DNA of 64,000 bases from Alteromonas mediterranea DE (GCF_000020585.3 NC_011138.3:4416938-4480937), one strand, 5' to 3'; shown: positions 35,965-47,325, counted from the first letter of the stretch. A program made the numbers and translations. The notes: generated from the sequence alone by a model not told the origin.

Positions 35965-36024
35965 CATGGAATTGATATGTCGATCTAATCGACATAAACT
36001 GACCCAATAGTTCATGTATGTCGA
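35906..36024. promoter_or_regulatory. array of seven TGTCGA half sites upstream of fic
   Basis: TGTCGA or TCGACA starts at 35908, 35919, 35938, 35959, 35978, 35989 and 36019. Pairs 35906-35926 (TGTGTCGA/TCGACACA) and 35977-35995 (ATGTCGAT/ATCGACAT) are perfect inverted repeats. The array ends 20 bases before the fic start codon. It is an expanded form of the site set before the XRE gene at 30128. Confidence 0.75.
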
Positions 36025-36044
36025 TATAAACTGGAAATTTAAAC

Positions 36045-37136
36045 ATGATTTGGCAAGCAGAGCTGCCTTACAACCAATTACCCACATTACCGCCAAATCT
36101 ACATTCCATAGAAACGAAGGCCGTTCTGAAAGCCTGTATTTCTGCACGCGCCGCTGTAGCAGAATTAAAAAAGACAGGAGAACTCATACCTAACCAAAGC
36201 ATGCTAATTAACTTATTACCTTTGCTGGAAGCAAAAGACAGTTCAGAAATTGAAAATATTGTCACCACTACCGATAAGCTTTTTCAGTATGCGCTAGAAG
36301 ACAAGGGCGCTGATCATGCAACGAAGGAAGCTTTACGCTACAGAACAGCGTTGTATCAAGGTTATATACAACTTGAAAGAAAGCCGCTTTGCACAGCGAC
36401 AGCCATTGAAGTATGCAGTACGTTAAAGCACTCTGAAATGGATATTCGTAAAGTACCGGGGACTTTTATAGGCAACCAGACGACTGGAGAAATTATCTAT
36501 ACCCCGCCTGCGGGAGAGAACGTTATCCGCGACTTGTTAACTAACTGGGAGCGATTTCTTCATGATGACGATGATATAGATCCATTAATAAAGATGGCTG
36601 TTAGCCATTATCAATTTGAAGCTATACATCCATTTTATGATGGGAATGGTCGAACAGGACGTATTTTAAATGTTTTGTACCTTATTGAATGCGGTCTTTT
36701 AACGCTACCTATTTTGTATTTAAGCCGTTTCATCGTTCATAATAAACAAGACTATTATCGCCTATTGAACCAAGTGACCAAAGATCAGAATTGGGAAGAT
36801 TGGCTGTTATTTATACTAAAAGGTGTCGAGCAAACTGCCATATGGACTAGTGATAAGATCACAGCGATTAGGGCACTTATGGAAAGTACAACCGATTACA
36901 TAAAAGCACAGCTACCTAAAATATATAGCTATGAGATCGTTCAGCTTATTTTTGAACAACCCTACTGCCGTATCAATAATTTAGTTGAACGTGACATTGC
37001 AAAACGCCAAACTGCTTCAACGTATTTAAAGCAGTTAGCGGGTATTGGTGTGCTGCAAGAAATGAATTCCGGTAAGGAAAAATTATTTGTACACCCGCGA
37101 TTGATGACGTTAATGACAAAAGATAGTAATAAATAG
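36045..37136 (+). CDS. Fic-domain protein (class II, N-terminal inhibitory helix)
   Basis: 363 residues. The Fic core motif [12 protein letters not shown] (195-206) is complete, and the N-terminal inhibitory motif SSEIEN (66-71, fitting [S/T]xxxE[G/N]) is present, so it should be an autoinhibited AMP-transferase modifying protein hydroxyls. The C-terminal 80 residues ([42 protein letters not shown]) look like a winged helix that could bind the TGTCGA array in its own promoter. It stands at the right edge of the second element remnant, next to a truncated chromosomal gene. Confidence 0.92.
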   Translation: MIWQAELPYNQLPTLPPNLHSIETKAVLKACISARAAVAELKKTGELIPNQSMLINLLPLLEAKDSSEIENIVTTTDKLFQYALEDKGADHATKEALRYRTALYQGYIQLERKPLCTATAIEVCSTLKHSEMDIRKVPGTFIGNQTTGEIIYTPPAGENVIRDLLTNWERFLHDDDDIDPLIKMAVSHYQFEAIHPFYDGNGRTGRILNVLYLIECGLLTLPILYLSRFIVHNKQDYYRLLNQVTKDQNWEDWLLFILKGVEQTAIWTSDKITAIRALMESTTDYIKAQLPKIYSYEIVQLIFEQPYCRINNLVERDIAKRQTASTYLKQLAGIGVLQEMNSGKEKLFVHPRLMTLMTKDSNK

Positions 37137-37161
37137 CTTCCAAAAATACACTTCTTATAAC

Positions 37162-37320
37162 TCACCCCAAATACTGTGTTAAAAACACCTCGTGCGCGGG
37201 AAGTTTAGCTATGTGGTTGTCCACCTGCTGCTTTAGTCCCGCAAGAAACTGTTTCAAAGATTGCTCACTCATCTCATCGGCCACACGGTGATACTGCTGT
37301 GGCTTCATGCCTTGGCCCCC
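37162..37320 (-). pseudogene. C-terminal remnant of a tryptophan halogenase-family gene
   Basis: Reading leftward from 37320, 52 codons give GGQGMKPQQYHRVADEMSEQ and then a helical tail ending FLTQYLG-stop. The GGQG-x-x-P-x-x-Y-H pattern and the spacing to the stop match the C-termini of flavin-dependent tryptophan halogenase-like proteins, usually about 500 residues long. A stop codon (TAA) sits immediately before GGQG, so the upstream nine tenths of the gene are lost. Such genes in Alteromonadales usually neighbour TonB receptors and LacI regulators. Confidence 0.72.
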
Positions 37321-37441
37321 TTAAATGATGAAAAGCAAAGACAAGTTACTCAAGCATTACTGGCTCGACGTAGCACAGAACCGCCGATGTCGGCATAATA
37401 CAAGAAAGATTACGCATTGATTTATAAACGAGGTTGAATAC

Positions 37442-38443
37442 GTGCCTACCATTTACCAAGTTGCTGAACGCGCGGGCGTTTCATTATCTACCGTATCCCG
37501 TGTTTTAAATGGTAAAACGTCAGTAAATAAAGTGCTGAAAGAACGGGTGGAGAAAGCGGTAAAGGAACTGAATTACCGACCAAACTCAGTTGCTCGCTCA
37601 TTGGCGAACAGTAGAACCGACAGCATAGGTGTACTTGTCCCCGAGCTTAATGCACCTTTTTTCGGTGACTTAATGCAAGCGGTTGAATCTACATTACGCG
37701 CTCAAGATAAACACGTCATTATCACGGTAGGGCGCAATTGTTTAGAAACGGAAAAGGATGCCGTAGAATTTCTGATAAGCCGAAATTGCGATGCGCTTAT
37801 CATGCACGCAGAAGCGCTATCTGATGCGTACCTCTTAGAACTAAATCAATCCAAGCTTCCCGTTGCGCTAGTCAATCGCAAGGTAGATGGCCTCCCCGAT
37901 GCCTGTACAACCTTAGATAACGAAAAAGGTGGCTACCTAGCAACACGACATTTATTAGAGTTAGGCCATAAGCACATTGCTTACATCTCTGGCCCTACTG
38001 ACAAAGCAGATGCCTGTTTACGCTTAAAAGGGCATAAGCGTGCGCTAAGTGAGGCAGGGTTAACCGTTACCCCCCAGCTGATATTTAATGGCGATTATTC
38101 AGAGGATGACGGTAAGGTAGGGTTGCTTGAGTTGATGGCACAAGATCAACACTTTTCCGCTTTAGTGTGCGCGAACGACTGGATGGCGTCAGGTGCTATT
38201 AGTTGTGCAAGAGACTTAGGAATGAGCTTGCCACATGACTTATCCATTGTGGGTTTTGATGATGTCGTTTTTGCCCATCATGTTTTTCCTAGGTTAACCA
38301 CAGTAAGTAACCCTGTGGCTGAAATGGCCGAAATGTCAGCAAAGTACATATTAAATAAGGTCTATGGCCAAGGCCATGAGATTAAGCAATGCTTCGAACC
38401 TACGTTGGTTGTAAGAGAGTCTGCGATTAAATGCGAAGGTTGA
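37442..38443 (+). CDS. LacI-family transcriptional regulator
   Basis: 333 residues from a GTG after CGAGG. The N-terminal LacI HTH with hinge (TIYQVAERAGVSLSTVSRVLNGKTSVN ... NYRPNSVARSLA) is followed by a periplasmic-binding-protein-like sugar domain (about 62-333). It probably responds to a carbohydrate. No transporter or glycosidase gene is adjacent; with the halogenase remnant next to it, it may be the surviving regulator of a deleted sugar-uptake locus. Confidence 0.92.
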   Translation: MPTIYQVAERAGVSLSTVSRVLNGKTSVNKVLKERVEKAVKELNYRPNSVARSLANSRTDSIGVLVPELNAPFFGDLMQAVESTLRAQDKHVIITVGRNCLETEKDAVEFLISRNCDALIMHAEALSDAYLLELNQSKLPVALVNRKVDGLPDACTTLDNEKGGYLATRHLLELGHKHIAYISGPTDKADACLRLKGHKRALSEAGLTVTPQLIFNGDYSEDDGKVGLLELMAQDQHFSALVCANDWMASGAISCARDLGMSLPHDLSIVGFDDVVFAHHVFPRLTTVSNPVAEMAEMSAKYILNKVYGQGHEIKQCFEPTLVVRESAIKCEG

Positions 38444-38659
38444 TGGTTGATGGTTAACATACCGTTAAATAGAGTGTCAGCCTTTCTTCTAAAAGCCTTA
38501 AATACTCAAAACAACTTTATTCGCCGTTACAAATTAGCTTCCCGTTGGCGTTAAATGCTTACTGCTGCTTGTCCAAATTTATACGCTTGAGCATGCTAGA
38601 CGCCTCCCACCTTTACATTTGTTAATTCAGACTTTTTAAGGCAATCGGAGCATAAAATT

Positions 38660-38675
38660 TGTTCCATGTGAAACA
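38660..38675. promoter_or_regulatory. candidate parS (ParB binding) site
   Basis: TGTTCCATGTGAAACA matches the general parS consensus TGTTNCACGTGAAACA at all but one position. It lies in a 391-bp gap (38444-38834) with no gene, about 14 kb from parAB and 18 kb from oriC, the usual neighbourhood. A single imperfect match found by eye. Confidence 0.5.
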
Positions 38676-38834
38676 TCAACACACCTTTTCATATAGACAT
38701 CGGGCATGTACGCCACGCTGTTTGTAGCGGTTTATCGCTTTAAATGTACTCGCAATAAGCTTCATAATTGTTTCCAAAATATTATGTGAGCTTTTAAGAT
38801 AGGCGTTAAGTTAAGCTTTGAGGTAGATAAGAAC

Positions 38835-39302
38835 GTGAAATATGTAACCCTACTAATGCTGTTGTTACTTTCTATGTCGGTAAGTGCTGATGACGATCGC
38901 GAGGCGGTGGGCAACGTGCTTGATGCTTTGCACACGAACGCCTCTAACGCAGACTTTGATAGCTATTTCGGCTTATATGATGACAACGCCGTTTTTATCG
39001 GGACCGACGCTTCAGAGGTATGGAGTCTGACAACGTTTATGGCATATGCAAAACCCCACTTCGATAAAGGCAGCGGCTGGACATACACTCCTAGAGACAG
39101 ACACATTTATTTTTCGCCAGACAAGAAGGTAGCCTGGTTTGATGAACTTCTAGATAATGAAAAGTTAGGGGAAACCCGAGGAACAGGTGTATTAATTAAG
39201 CAAGATGGTAAATGGAAAGTCACTCAATATCATTTGGCTATTCCCATACCTAACACCATAGCCGACGCAGTTGCTAAACAAATAAAGGCCATAGATAGAT
39301 AA
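38835..39302 (+). CDS. secreted SnoaL/NTF2-like protein (DUF4440-type)
   Basis: 155 residues with a signal peptide (MKYVTLLMLLLLSMSVSA, cleavage before DD). The rest is a small NTF2-like cone fold: VGNVLDALHTNASNADFDSYFGLYDDNAVFIGTDA and the closing GTGVLIKQDGKWKVTQYHLAIPIP are typical. Enzymatic activity is not predictable. GTG start with GAGG upstream. A clean terminator follows. Confidence 0.75.
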   Translation: MKYVTLLMLLLLSMSVSADDDREAVGNVLDALHTNASNADFDSYFGLYDDNAVFIGTDASEVWSLTTFMAYAKPHFDKGSGWTYTPRDRHIYFSPDKKVAWFDELLDNEKLGETRGTGVLIKQDGKWKVTQYHLAIPIPNTIADAVAKQIKAIDR

Positions 39303-39304
39303 AC

Positions 39305-39330
39305 AAAGCCCCGAACAAACGGGGCCTTTT
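39305..39330 (+). terminator. rho-independent terminator
   Basis: AAAGCCCCG and CGGGGCCTTTT form a stem with a six-base loop and a T run after the NTF2-like gene. Confidence 0.85.
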
Positions 39331-39358
39331 ATTATATTCAACCGTGCCTACAGTGAAA

Positions 39359-40000
39359 TTAGGTATTAGACTGGGTTAACGGTTGAATTTCCATTTCAAC
39401 ACGGCGGTTCATAGAACGGTTAGCCGCGCTATTATTTGGTACTTTAGGCGAGTATTCACCCATGCCCACGGTAGTAATACGAGTAGGGTTTACCGAATAG
39501 TTAATCAGTAAATTCTTAACCGCACCCGCGCGTCTTTCCGACAGAGACTGGTTATATTGTTCAGAACCCGTGTCGTCGGTATGACCTTTAATCATTAATA
39601 CTGTTTTTTCGTAGTTATTTACTACTTTTGCAACATCTTGCAGAACTGGGTTGAAGTTAGGGCTAATGCTAGCGCTGTCAGTAGCAAAAGTTATGTCGCC
39701 AGGCATAATTAGACGAAGGTTATCTCCCTCACGTACTACTTGAACACCAGTATCAGAAAGCTCTGTTCTTAACTCTTCTTCCTGTTTGTCCATATAGTTA
39801 CCGATTGCTCCACCCGCAATGGCACCTACCGCAGCGCCCCACGCGTATCGGCTTTTGTCATTATCACCTGTTGCTTTACCGAGTAGAGCACCAACTACAG
39901 CACCAATTGCGGCACCTTTCTGCGTATTATTTGGATCAGTTGCACAACCTGCAATCGTTAACGACGCAGCGATCAAACTTACAGCGAGAGTCTTTTTCAT
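39359..40000 (-). CDS. OmpA-family lipoprotein (YiaD-like)
   Basis: 213 residues. Lipobox LTIAGC puts the lipidated cysteine at about residue 19. A glycine-zipper segment (GAAIGAVVGALLG ... GAAVGAIAGGAIGNYM) follows, then a C-terminal OmpA peptidoglycan-binding domain (about 100-205; IKGHTDDTGSEQYNQSLSERRA and NRRVEMEI). It should sit in the outer membrane and tether it to peptidoglycan. Same domain order and length as YiaD. Confidence 0.9.
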   Translation of the reverse strand: MKKTLAVSLIAASLTIAGCATDPNNTQKGAAIGAVVGALLGKATGDNDKSRYAWGAAVGAIAGGAIGNYMDKQEEELRTELSDTGVQVVREGDNLRLIMPGDITFATDSASISPNFNPVLQDVAKVVNNYEKTVLMIKGHTDDTGSEQYNQSLSERRAGAVKNLLINYSVNPTRITTVGMGEYSPKVPNNSAANRSMNRRVEMEIQPLTQSNT

Positions 40001-40365
40001 AACTTCCTCTTATTTAAAGTATACAGCACACTATTGAAAGGTTTCATTTATCCATTGCTACCTTCAATAAGCTCAACATAAATGCTTCAATTAAAAATTA
40101 ATGGAGCAAATACCGTTCCAACCTCTTGATAACAGATACTTTGTCCCTTTTTCAAAGAGCCAGCCAGTTTTTATAGGGGATATTAACTATTACTTATAAT
40201 TCAACAACCTAAACCTAAAAATAGCTTCAGGCACGCCTTATTGGAACGTTAATTATAATGCGCCAAACCTGAACGCAAGCTAAATACGAAAGCAATAAAC
40301 AGTGTATCGAAAGAAGCGAAACACACTGTAATTTGTACACGGTGTTGCTAAAAAGTAACGACAGA
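40001..40365. other. 365-bp noncoding gap
   Basis: Separates the OmpA-like gene from the HD-GYP gene. Only a weak hairpin is seen (ACAGTGT/ACACTGT, about 40302-40330), perhaps a terminator of the HD-GYP transcript. No gene or repeat recognised. Confidence 0.4.
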
Positions 40366-41562
40366 TTAGGTCGCGACAGAACGTTCGAAAAAACTGTTCA
40401 CATCAATTTTGTAATCGGAGGCAATAACGGCTTTAGCGATACTCACTGTCTTATCGAGCGCAAGATCGATATCTCTGGGGGGCAGGTAATGGTTATTTCG
40501 CACAGAAAAGAACTCTTTTACCAGCGGCGTTAGCGGAGAGTCTCGCTGTTCCAACACCATGCCAAGCCTGTCATTTGATAGTAAAACAAGGCTACCAACA
40601 GGGTATACGCCAAGACATTTGATAAACTGCTGTACAAGCGTTTGATCAAGGCGGGTAGGGGCATCGCTCATCAAAATCGAAAAGGCTTTTTGGCTAGACA
40701 TACCTGATTTATAGACACGGTCAGCGGTAAGGGCATCGTACATATCGGCAATGGCCAACATTCGCCCTGCTTTACTTATTGCGTTCCCTTTAGTACCTGC
40801 AGGGTAACCAAGGCCATCTAGCCGTTCATGGTGCTCACTGATTGCTCTAATGAGAGGAGCCGCTATATCAGTGCTTTTTAGGTAATCAACACCGTGTTTT
40901 ACATGCCCTTTCATGATCTCCATCTCACTATCGGTTAGCCGACCAGGTTTATGAAGAATCTCATCGGGGATTTTAATTTTTCCTAAATCATGAAGAAAGC
41001 CGGCATAAGAGAGATCTTGAACGTCCTCTTCAGACATTCCCAAAAACTTACCGAAGTTAGCCAATAAGATAGCGACATTAAGAGAATGCTCTAACAGGTA
41101 ATCGTCTTTTTCGCGTATTTTGGTTAGGCAGAGTAACGCATCAGGGTTCCTATCTACCGACTCAACCAGTTTATTAGAAAACGCTTTTGGGATACTTGCA
41201 TCAAAGGGGGTTTCTTTTTGAAGGTTTTCTAACAAAAGCTCTTGGATCGCTTTGCCCTGGAGATGAAGCTTAGATGCTCTATTGAGTTCGTTTGTAAGCG
41301 TTACCTTCTTTGGTTTAGCATTGTTCTTTATTTGGCCAGCTTGTGTTGTTTCTGGTACTGCCTCTTGCGCAATCTCGCCTGCATCAAAATTCTTATCAGT
41401 GTCTATAGCGAGGGTTTTCACGCCACGCTTTTTGAGGGTTTTCACAACATCGGCAGAAGTCACTCGACCTTGGCTTTTAACCGTCAAAGCTCCGTCCTGT
41501 TCAAGTATTTGGTGAACAAACATACCGGGCGTTAACTGGTCAATCTTAATTTTCTTTATCAT
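40366..41562 (-). CDS. HD-GYP domain c-di-GMP phosphodiesterase with DUF3391
   Basis: 398 residues. The N-terminal DUF3391 (about 1-120: IDQLTPGMFV) is followed by the HD-GYP domain: HDLGK (191-195), the GHVKHG element (219-224) and HHERLDGLGYP (244-254) are all present. It should hydrolyse cyclic di-GMP and so lower biofilm-promoting signalling. Cytoplasmic; no receiver domain. No evident operon partner. Confidence 0.93.
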   Translation of the reverse strand: MIKKIKIDQLTPGMFVHQILEQDGALTVKSQGRVTSADVVKTLKKRGVKTLAIDTDKNFDAGEIAQEAVPETTQAGQIKNNAKPKKVTLTNELNRASKLHLQGKAIQELLLENLQKETPFDASIPKAFSNKLVESVDRNPDALLCLTKIREKDDYLLEHSLNVAILLANFGKFLGMSEEDVQDLSYAGFLHDLGKIKIPDEILHKPGRLTDSEMEIMKGHVKHGVDYLKSTDIAAPLIRAISEHHERLDGLGYPAGTKGNAISKAGRMLAIADMYDALTADRVYKSGMSSQKAFSILMSDAPTRLDQTLVQQFIKCLGVYPVGSLVLLSNDRLGMVLEQRDSPLTPLVKEFFSVRNNHYLPPRDIDLALDKTVSIAKAVIASDYKIDVNSFFERSVAT

Positions 41563-41614
41563 TATTCTGCACGCAATATACGTTTATCTAACTACTTTGA
41601 TATAAAACGAGATA

Positions 41615-41953
41615 TTAATATTCTAATGCTACCAGTATAGTGTGTATATCTGGAGTCCAACCGAAATTTTTCATATTAACTCGACTGCGCTTTACCTCAA
41701 CCCCTTCGGCTATTAATCGCTCCCGCTGTTCGCGTGCTTTGTCAGAGCCGCTAGGCAATGCGATTTTGCCGTCAGCACGAAGAACTCTGTGCCAGTTACA
41801 GTCCGTTTCGATTTCCTGTAAACACTTTCCCATCATTCTCGCCCTACCTGGCAAACCGCACAAATCAGCTAATAAACCATAGCTGATAACATTTCCTTCC
41901 GGTACGAAAGAAAGGGTTTTCTCAACACGTAATTGTACTGCTTCATTTATCAT
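41615..41953 (-). CDS. alkyltransferase-like protein (MGMT family, no catalytic cysteine)
   Basis: 112 residues resembling the C-terminal domain of O6-alkylguanine alkyltransferases (SYGLLADLCGLPGRARMMGKCL). The active-site PCHRV is replaced by NWHRV, with tryptophan for cysteine as in the ATL proteins. These bind alkylated bases and hand them to nucleotide excision repair rather than repairing directly. The RVNMKNFGW tail is also typical. Confidence 0.88.
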   Translation of the reverse strand: MINEAVQLRVEKTLSFVPEGNVISYGLLADLCGLPGRARMMGKCLQEIETDCNWHRVLRADGKIALPSGSDKAREQRERLIAEGVEVKRSRVNMKNFGWTPDIHTILVALEY

Positions 41954-42031
41954 GTTGTATATTATCCTAACAGTTAAGTTACTAAACTATTTGCTTTACC
42001 ACCCCGAACGGAAGGATTAGATAACCACATT

Positions 42032-42616
42032 ATGCGTCTTTATTGTGAAGGCTGTCAGTATCCACAAAACACTTGTATTTGCGATCATATAGATAAGGTG
42101 AAAACCGCGCTCGACATCATTATCGTTCAGCACGAGAAAGAAGCGCATCACGCAAAAAATACAGTGAGACTGCTAAGTCTGTGCATTCCAAGCACTCAGG
42201 TCGTTTGTGCTAGTGACAATAGCGCGATGGCGGCTTTGGAAATGCAGTGTAGTCACAAGCATTCAGCACTTATTTATCCCAGTGAAACGAGTACACCTCT
42301 AGAAAATGCATCTGCCACTATGTCGAACCAGATTTCAACCCTCATTCTAGTTGATGGAAGCTGGAAACAAGCGTTTGGTATTGTAAAGCGAAACCCTTGG
42401 CTAGGGGGTTTACCCGCGTTTCATTTTACTAACGCCCCTGACTCAAACTATTTGATTAGGCATACTTCTGTAGCCAGCGCGCTTTCAACGTTAGAAGCGA
42501 CAGCTTATGCCATTAGCTGTATCGAAAACACGAATGTATTGGCCCTTCATAGGGCACAGAGCGCACTTCAGAAAATGTGGCAGGGACCACAATCCCACCG
42601 ACGAAAAGTGCAATAA
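42032..42616 (+). CDS. tapT: tRNA-uridine aminocarboxypropyltransferase (DTW domain)
   Basis: 194 residues. The N-terminal cysteine cluster (YCEGCQYPQNTCIC) and the core DGSWKQAFGIVKRNPWL (variant of the DTW motif) identify the TapT/YfiP family, which transfers the 3-amino-3-carboxypropyl group of SAM to uridine in the tRNA variable loop (acp3U). The closing EATAYAI block is present. Symbol assigned by family. Confidence 0.85.
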   Translation: MRLYCEGCQYPQNTCICDHIDKVKTALDIIIVQHEKEAHHAKNTVRLLSLCIPSTQVVCASDNSAMAALEMQCSHKHSALIYPSETSTPLENASATMSNQISTLILVDGSWKQAFGIVKRNPWLGGLPAFHFTNAPDSNYLIRHTSVASALSTLEATAYAISCIENTNVLALHRAQSALQKMWQGPQSHRRKVQ

Positions 42617-42634
42617 CGTTTTACACAGCGCTTG

Positions 42635-43234
42635 CTACGCTTTCATAGGGATAAACCCTTTTTGCTCTTTAATCAATTGTATCCAGTTGCGAATTGCAGG
42701 GTAGGCAGAAAGGTCAAACCCGCCTTCATTGGCAACATGGGTGTAAGCAAATAAAGAAATATCGGCAAGACTAATGCTATCGCCTAACAAATACGGCGTG
42801 AGATTAAGCTGATGCTCCATCACAGCAAGGGAGCGATAACCACCTGCTTGCTTAGATTCATACTCGGCTTTCTTATCTTCAGGGAGGCCTAAGTAGACGT
42901 TGATGTAACGTGCCACCGCAATATAAGGTTCATGGCTATACTGCTCGAAGAACTGCCATTGTAGTAACTGTGAGAAGTGATAAGGCGATGAGGGTACGTA
43001 GGGAGAGTTACACGCAATATAATGCATTATCGCATTTGACTCTGATAGCACCCTGCCGTCATCGAGTTCAAGTAGAGGAATTTTGCCATTAGGCGTCTTT
43101 TCAAGAAAAGAGGGCGCTCTTGTTTCTCCTTTCATTATATCAACGTCTACCCACTCACAGCTTTTACCTAACAGGGAAAGGAGCAGTTGAATTTTATAGC
43201 AGTTACCAGAACGCTTATCGCCGTATATTCGCAC
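42635..43234 (-). CDS. glutathione S-transferase family protein
   Basis: 199 residues with the thioredoxin-like N-terminal domain (SGNCYKIQLLLSLLGK, then FLEKTPNGKIPLLELDDGRVLSESNAIMHYI) and an all-helical C-terminal domain (YLLGDSISLADISLFAYTH). The substrate cannot be inferred. Convergent with tapT. Confidence 0.92.
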   Translation of the reverse strand: MRIYGDKRSGNCYKIQLLLSLLGKSCEWVDVDIMKGETRAPSFLEKTPNGKIPLLELDDGRVLSESNAIMHYIACNSPYVPSSPYHFSQLLQWQFFEQYSHEPYIAVARYINVYLGLPEDKKAEYESKQAGGYRSLAVMEHQLNLTPYLLGDSISLADISLFAYTHVANEGGFDLSAYPAIRNWIQLIKEQKGFIPMKA

Positions 43235-43326
43235 AGGGAAACCTCATTGACTTTGGTTATTTATACCATAGCAATGCTTAGTGTCGACGACAATTACTAA
43301 CAAGGTTTAATTAAGTTAGTTGAGCA

Positions 43327-44313
43327 CTAACCGTAGTAGGGCACCTGAATTAACCATTCAACAACGATTAATAACAACCAAGAAATAGGCACTAATGCGA
43401 TACAGGCTGCTACCCTTGCCTTATCCCTAGGGGCAAAAACTCCCGCCCCCATCTTAAGAATACGCTCTTTTTCGCTTTCTAATTCTTCTATTGAAGTTGC
43501 CGTTAATGATTCTTGCTTTTCCGCACAGCGTTTTATCCCCTCTTCAATGCCAGCTTCAAGGTGAAGGACAGCAGCTTTTTGCTCTAACTCGAGCATGCTT
43601 TTAAGTTTTATAACTGGCCAAAATAGATAAAAACCAACGATCCCAGTGAAAAAAGTTACCCCTAATACATCTATAGAGGGAATGTCTTTCTTCAACCAAA
43701 AGATAGGGAAAATGGCTAGCGCGCCTGTTGCAAAGATACTGTTCGCTGTGCCCAACTTCAATATGATCAAAATAGATTTGAGCCGGTCAATGTTGCCGCC
43801 AGCTTGAGGTAACACATTCGTCGTCAGATACTTAATATTGGAAGATATTTGAAATAAAAATAAAATGGCTAAGAACCAAAACGGAACAGCGGTAGCAGTG
43901 AGAAATAGTACATGTATTTCCTGTTTAACGGTTATCAGCCCCTCAAAAATACAGTAAACGATGGTAATCATTATAGATATGATTATAGCGTTGAAAATAT
44001 GGTGCTTAAATTCATTGGCTAGCTCTCGTCTATGAGCTGAAAACTGGCTGAGCTGATTTGTCTTTACCAATAAGGAAATAAGTGTACTCGCTACGTTTTG
44101 ATGCATAAGACGCAAAGCGAACCAAAAATAGCCAGTAATTAGCGACATGGCGATCGCAGAATTGAAATCCCGTTGAGCACGCACATTACCCACCTCAGGC
44201 CAGTCTAACGCACCCGTAAAGTAATGCACCGAAAGCAAAATCAGTGTGGCTAAAAGCGGAAAAAATCCAATTGACGCACCATTGTGTAAATTGGAGTAGG
44301 GGTTGAGCTTCAT
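43327..44313 (-). CDS. multi-pass membrane protein of unknown function
   Basis: 328 residues with about seven or eight membrane helices and a charged cytoplasmic segment near residues 250-290 (EGIKRCAEKQESLTATSIEELESEKERILK), probably a coiled coil. No recognised transporter or enzyme motif. Stands alone between the GST and ATP synthase genes. Confidence 0.65.
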   Translation of the reverse strand: MKLNPYSNLHNGASIGFFPLLATLILLSVHYFTGALDWPEVGNVRAQRDFNSAIAMSLITGYFWFALRLMHQNVASTLISLLVKTNQLSQFSAHRRELANEFKHHIFNAIIISIMITIVYCIFEGLITVKQEIHVLFLTATAVPFWFLAILFLFQISSNIKYLTTNVLPQAGGNIDRLKSILIILKLGTANSIFATGALAIFPIFWLKKDIPSIDVLGVTFFTGIVGFYLFWPVIKLKSMLELEQKAAVLHLEAGIEEGIKRCAEKQESLTATSIEELESEKERILKMGAGVFAPRDKARVAACIALVPISWLLLIVVEWLIQVPYYG

Positions 44314-44471
44314 TTTTATAATTCGTTACAGGCAAAATCGTTATGTTTACTACCGTAAAACACGCTTACAGTAAGATTTGCTAAAACGCTTCAACGATAA
44401 GCTATTGTATAGCCAGTTAGCAATAGAAATAAACGTAAGAGAATGTGAACGTTTACTTTTCGTTCGACAAT

Positions 44472-44499
44472 AAAAAACCCGCCATTTGGCGGGTTTTTT
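44472..44499 (-). terminator. terminator of the atp operon
   Basis: AAAAAACCCGCC and GGCGGGTTTTTT enclose a four-base loop 14 bases beyond atpC. It is symmetric and could also stop rightward transcription. Confidence 0.9.
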
Positions 44500-44513
44500 C
44501 AAAGCTGTGCTTT

Positions 44514-44927
44514 TTACTTGCGTAACTTCTGAATAAGGCGAAGTTGAGCAATTGCTTCAGCAAGCTCGTGAGCTGCTTCTGCGTAGTTAAAGTCAGCGCC
44601 TGGGTTGGCGATGTGCTCTTCTGCACGTCGTTTGGCTTCTTGTGCTGCCTGCTCGTCAAGATCTTCAGCTCGAACCGCGGTATCAGCCAGTACGGTAATA
44701 TTGTTAGGCTGTACTTCTAGTACACCACCTGCAACATAAATAACTTCTTCTTCACCGTGCTGTTTAACCAAACGCACCATACCAGGTTTAATAGCAGAGA
44801 TAAGTGGCGCGTGACCTGGGTTAATACCCAATTCACCTTCGCTACCTGTCACCTGAATCGATTCAACGCGTCCAGAGAAAATCGCTTTTTCCGCGCTTAC
44901 TACGTCCAAATGTACTGTCATTGCCAT
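44514..44927 (-). CDS. atpC: ATP synthase F1 subunit epsilon
   Basis: 137 residues, beta-sandwich ([38 protein letters not shown]) plus C-terminal helical hairpin. It forms part of the central stalk and inhibits hydrolysis. Last gene of the operon. Confidence 0.96.
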   Translation of the reverse strand: MAMTVHLDVVSAEKAIFSGRVESIQVTGSEGELGINPGHAPLISAIKPGMVRLVKQHGEEEVIYVAGGVLEVQPNNITVLADTAVRAEDLDEQAAQEAKRRAEEHIANPGADFNYAEAAHELAEAIAQLRLIQKLRK

Positions 44928-44987
44928 GTGAACCTCCTGATTAGGTACGTTAGCATGATGCTAGGCTAGCTCACGCTAGCCTCACCA

Positions 44988-46385
<1,398 letters not shown>

Positions 46386-46406
46386 TTATCTCTTTTAAAC
46401 CTTTGC

Positions 46407-47267
46407 CTACACCGCTGCGGCACCGCTAACAATCTCACTGATTTCTTGTGTGATTGCAGCCTGACGCGCTTTGTTATATACCAGTTGTAACTCATCAATA
46501 AGGTTACCGGCGTTGTCGGTTGCTGCCTTCATGGCAACCATTCGCGCAGCTTGCTCTGACGCCGCGTTTTCTACAACACCCTGATACACCTGAGACTCAA
46601 TGTAACGAACCATTAGTGCTTCCAAAATTTCTTTTGGATCTGGCTCGTAGATGTAGTCCCAACGATGTTGATATTCTTCGTCTTCTGACTTTGGCAAAGG
46701 CAATAACTGATTGATCACAGGTTTCTGTGTCATGGTGTTAACGAAGTCATTGAATACCAAGAATACTCGGTCAATTTGTCCTTCGTCGTACGCTTTAAGC
46801 ATAACGCGTACAACACCTACTACATCGCTCACAGACGGCTTGTCACCTAAACCAGATTCAGCAGCAAGCAACTTGCCACCAAAACGGTTGAAGAAACTGC
46901 ACGCTTTAGAACCTAATGCAGCGAAATCCACTTCTACACCCTGTTCCCGCCATTTTTTGACGTCTTGGGTGACGAGCTTAAATTCGTTGGTGTTCAAACC
47001 ACCACATAAGCCTCGGTCAGTGGAAATCACAATGTAACCGACGCGCTTGACTTCACGCTCTTCCAAATATGGATGGCGATATTCAAGGTTACCGTTTGCA
47101 ATGTGACCAATCACTTTAAGCATATTTTGTGCATATGGACGGCCAGAAGCCATACGTTCCTGCGCCTTTTTCATCTTAGACGCAGCAACCATTTCCATCG
47201 CACTGGTAATCTTCTGAGTATTTTTGATACTCCCAATCTTACCTTTTATTTCTTTACCGCTGGCCAT
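46407..47267 (-). CDS. atpG: ATP synthase F1 subunit gamma
   Basis: 286 residues; N-terminal [28 protein letters not shown] and C-terminal [19 protein letters not shown] are the two coiled-coil helices of the rotating shaft. Normal length. Confidence 0.97.
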   Translation of the reverse strand: MASGKEIKGKIGSIKNTQKITSAMEMVAASKMKKAQERMASGRPYAQNMLKVIGHIANGNLEYRHPYLEEREVKRVGYIVISTDRGLCGGLNTNEFKLVTQDVKKWREQGVEVDFAALGSKACSFFNRFGGKLLAAESGLGDKPSVSDVVGVVRVMLKAYDEGQIDRVFLVFNDFVNTMTQKPVINQLLPLPKSEDEEYQHRWDYIYEPDPKEILEALMVRYIESQVYQGVVENAASEQAARMVAMKAATDNAGNLIDELQLVYNKARQAAITQEISEIVSGAAAV

Positions 47268-47325
47268 GACTCTCTCTCCGATTACTCAACGAATTGCGCT
47301 GGTGGTTAAACACCAGCACCATTGA

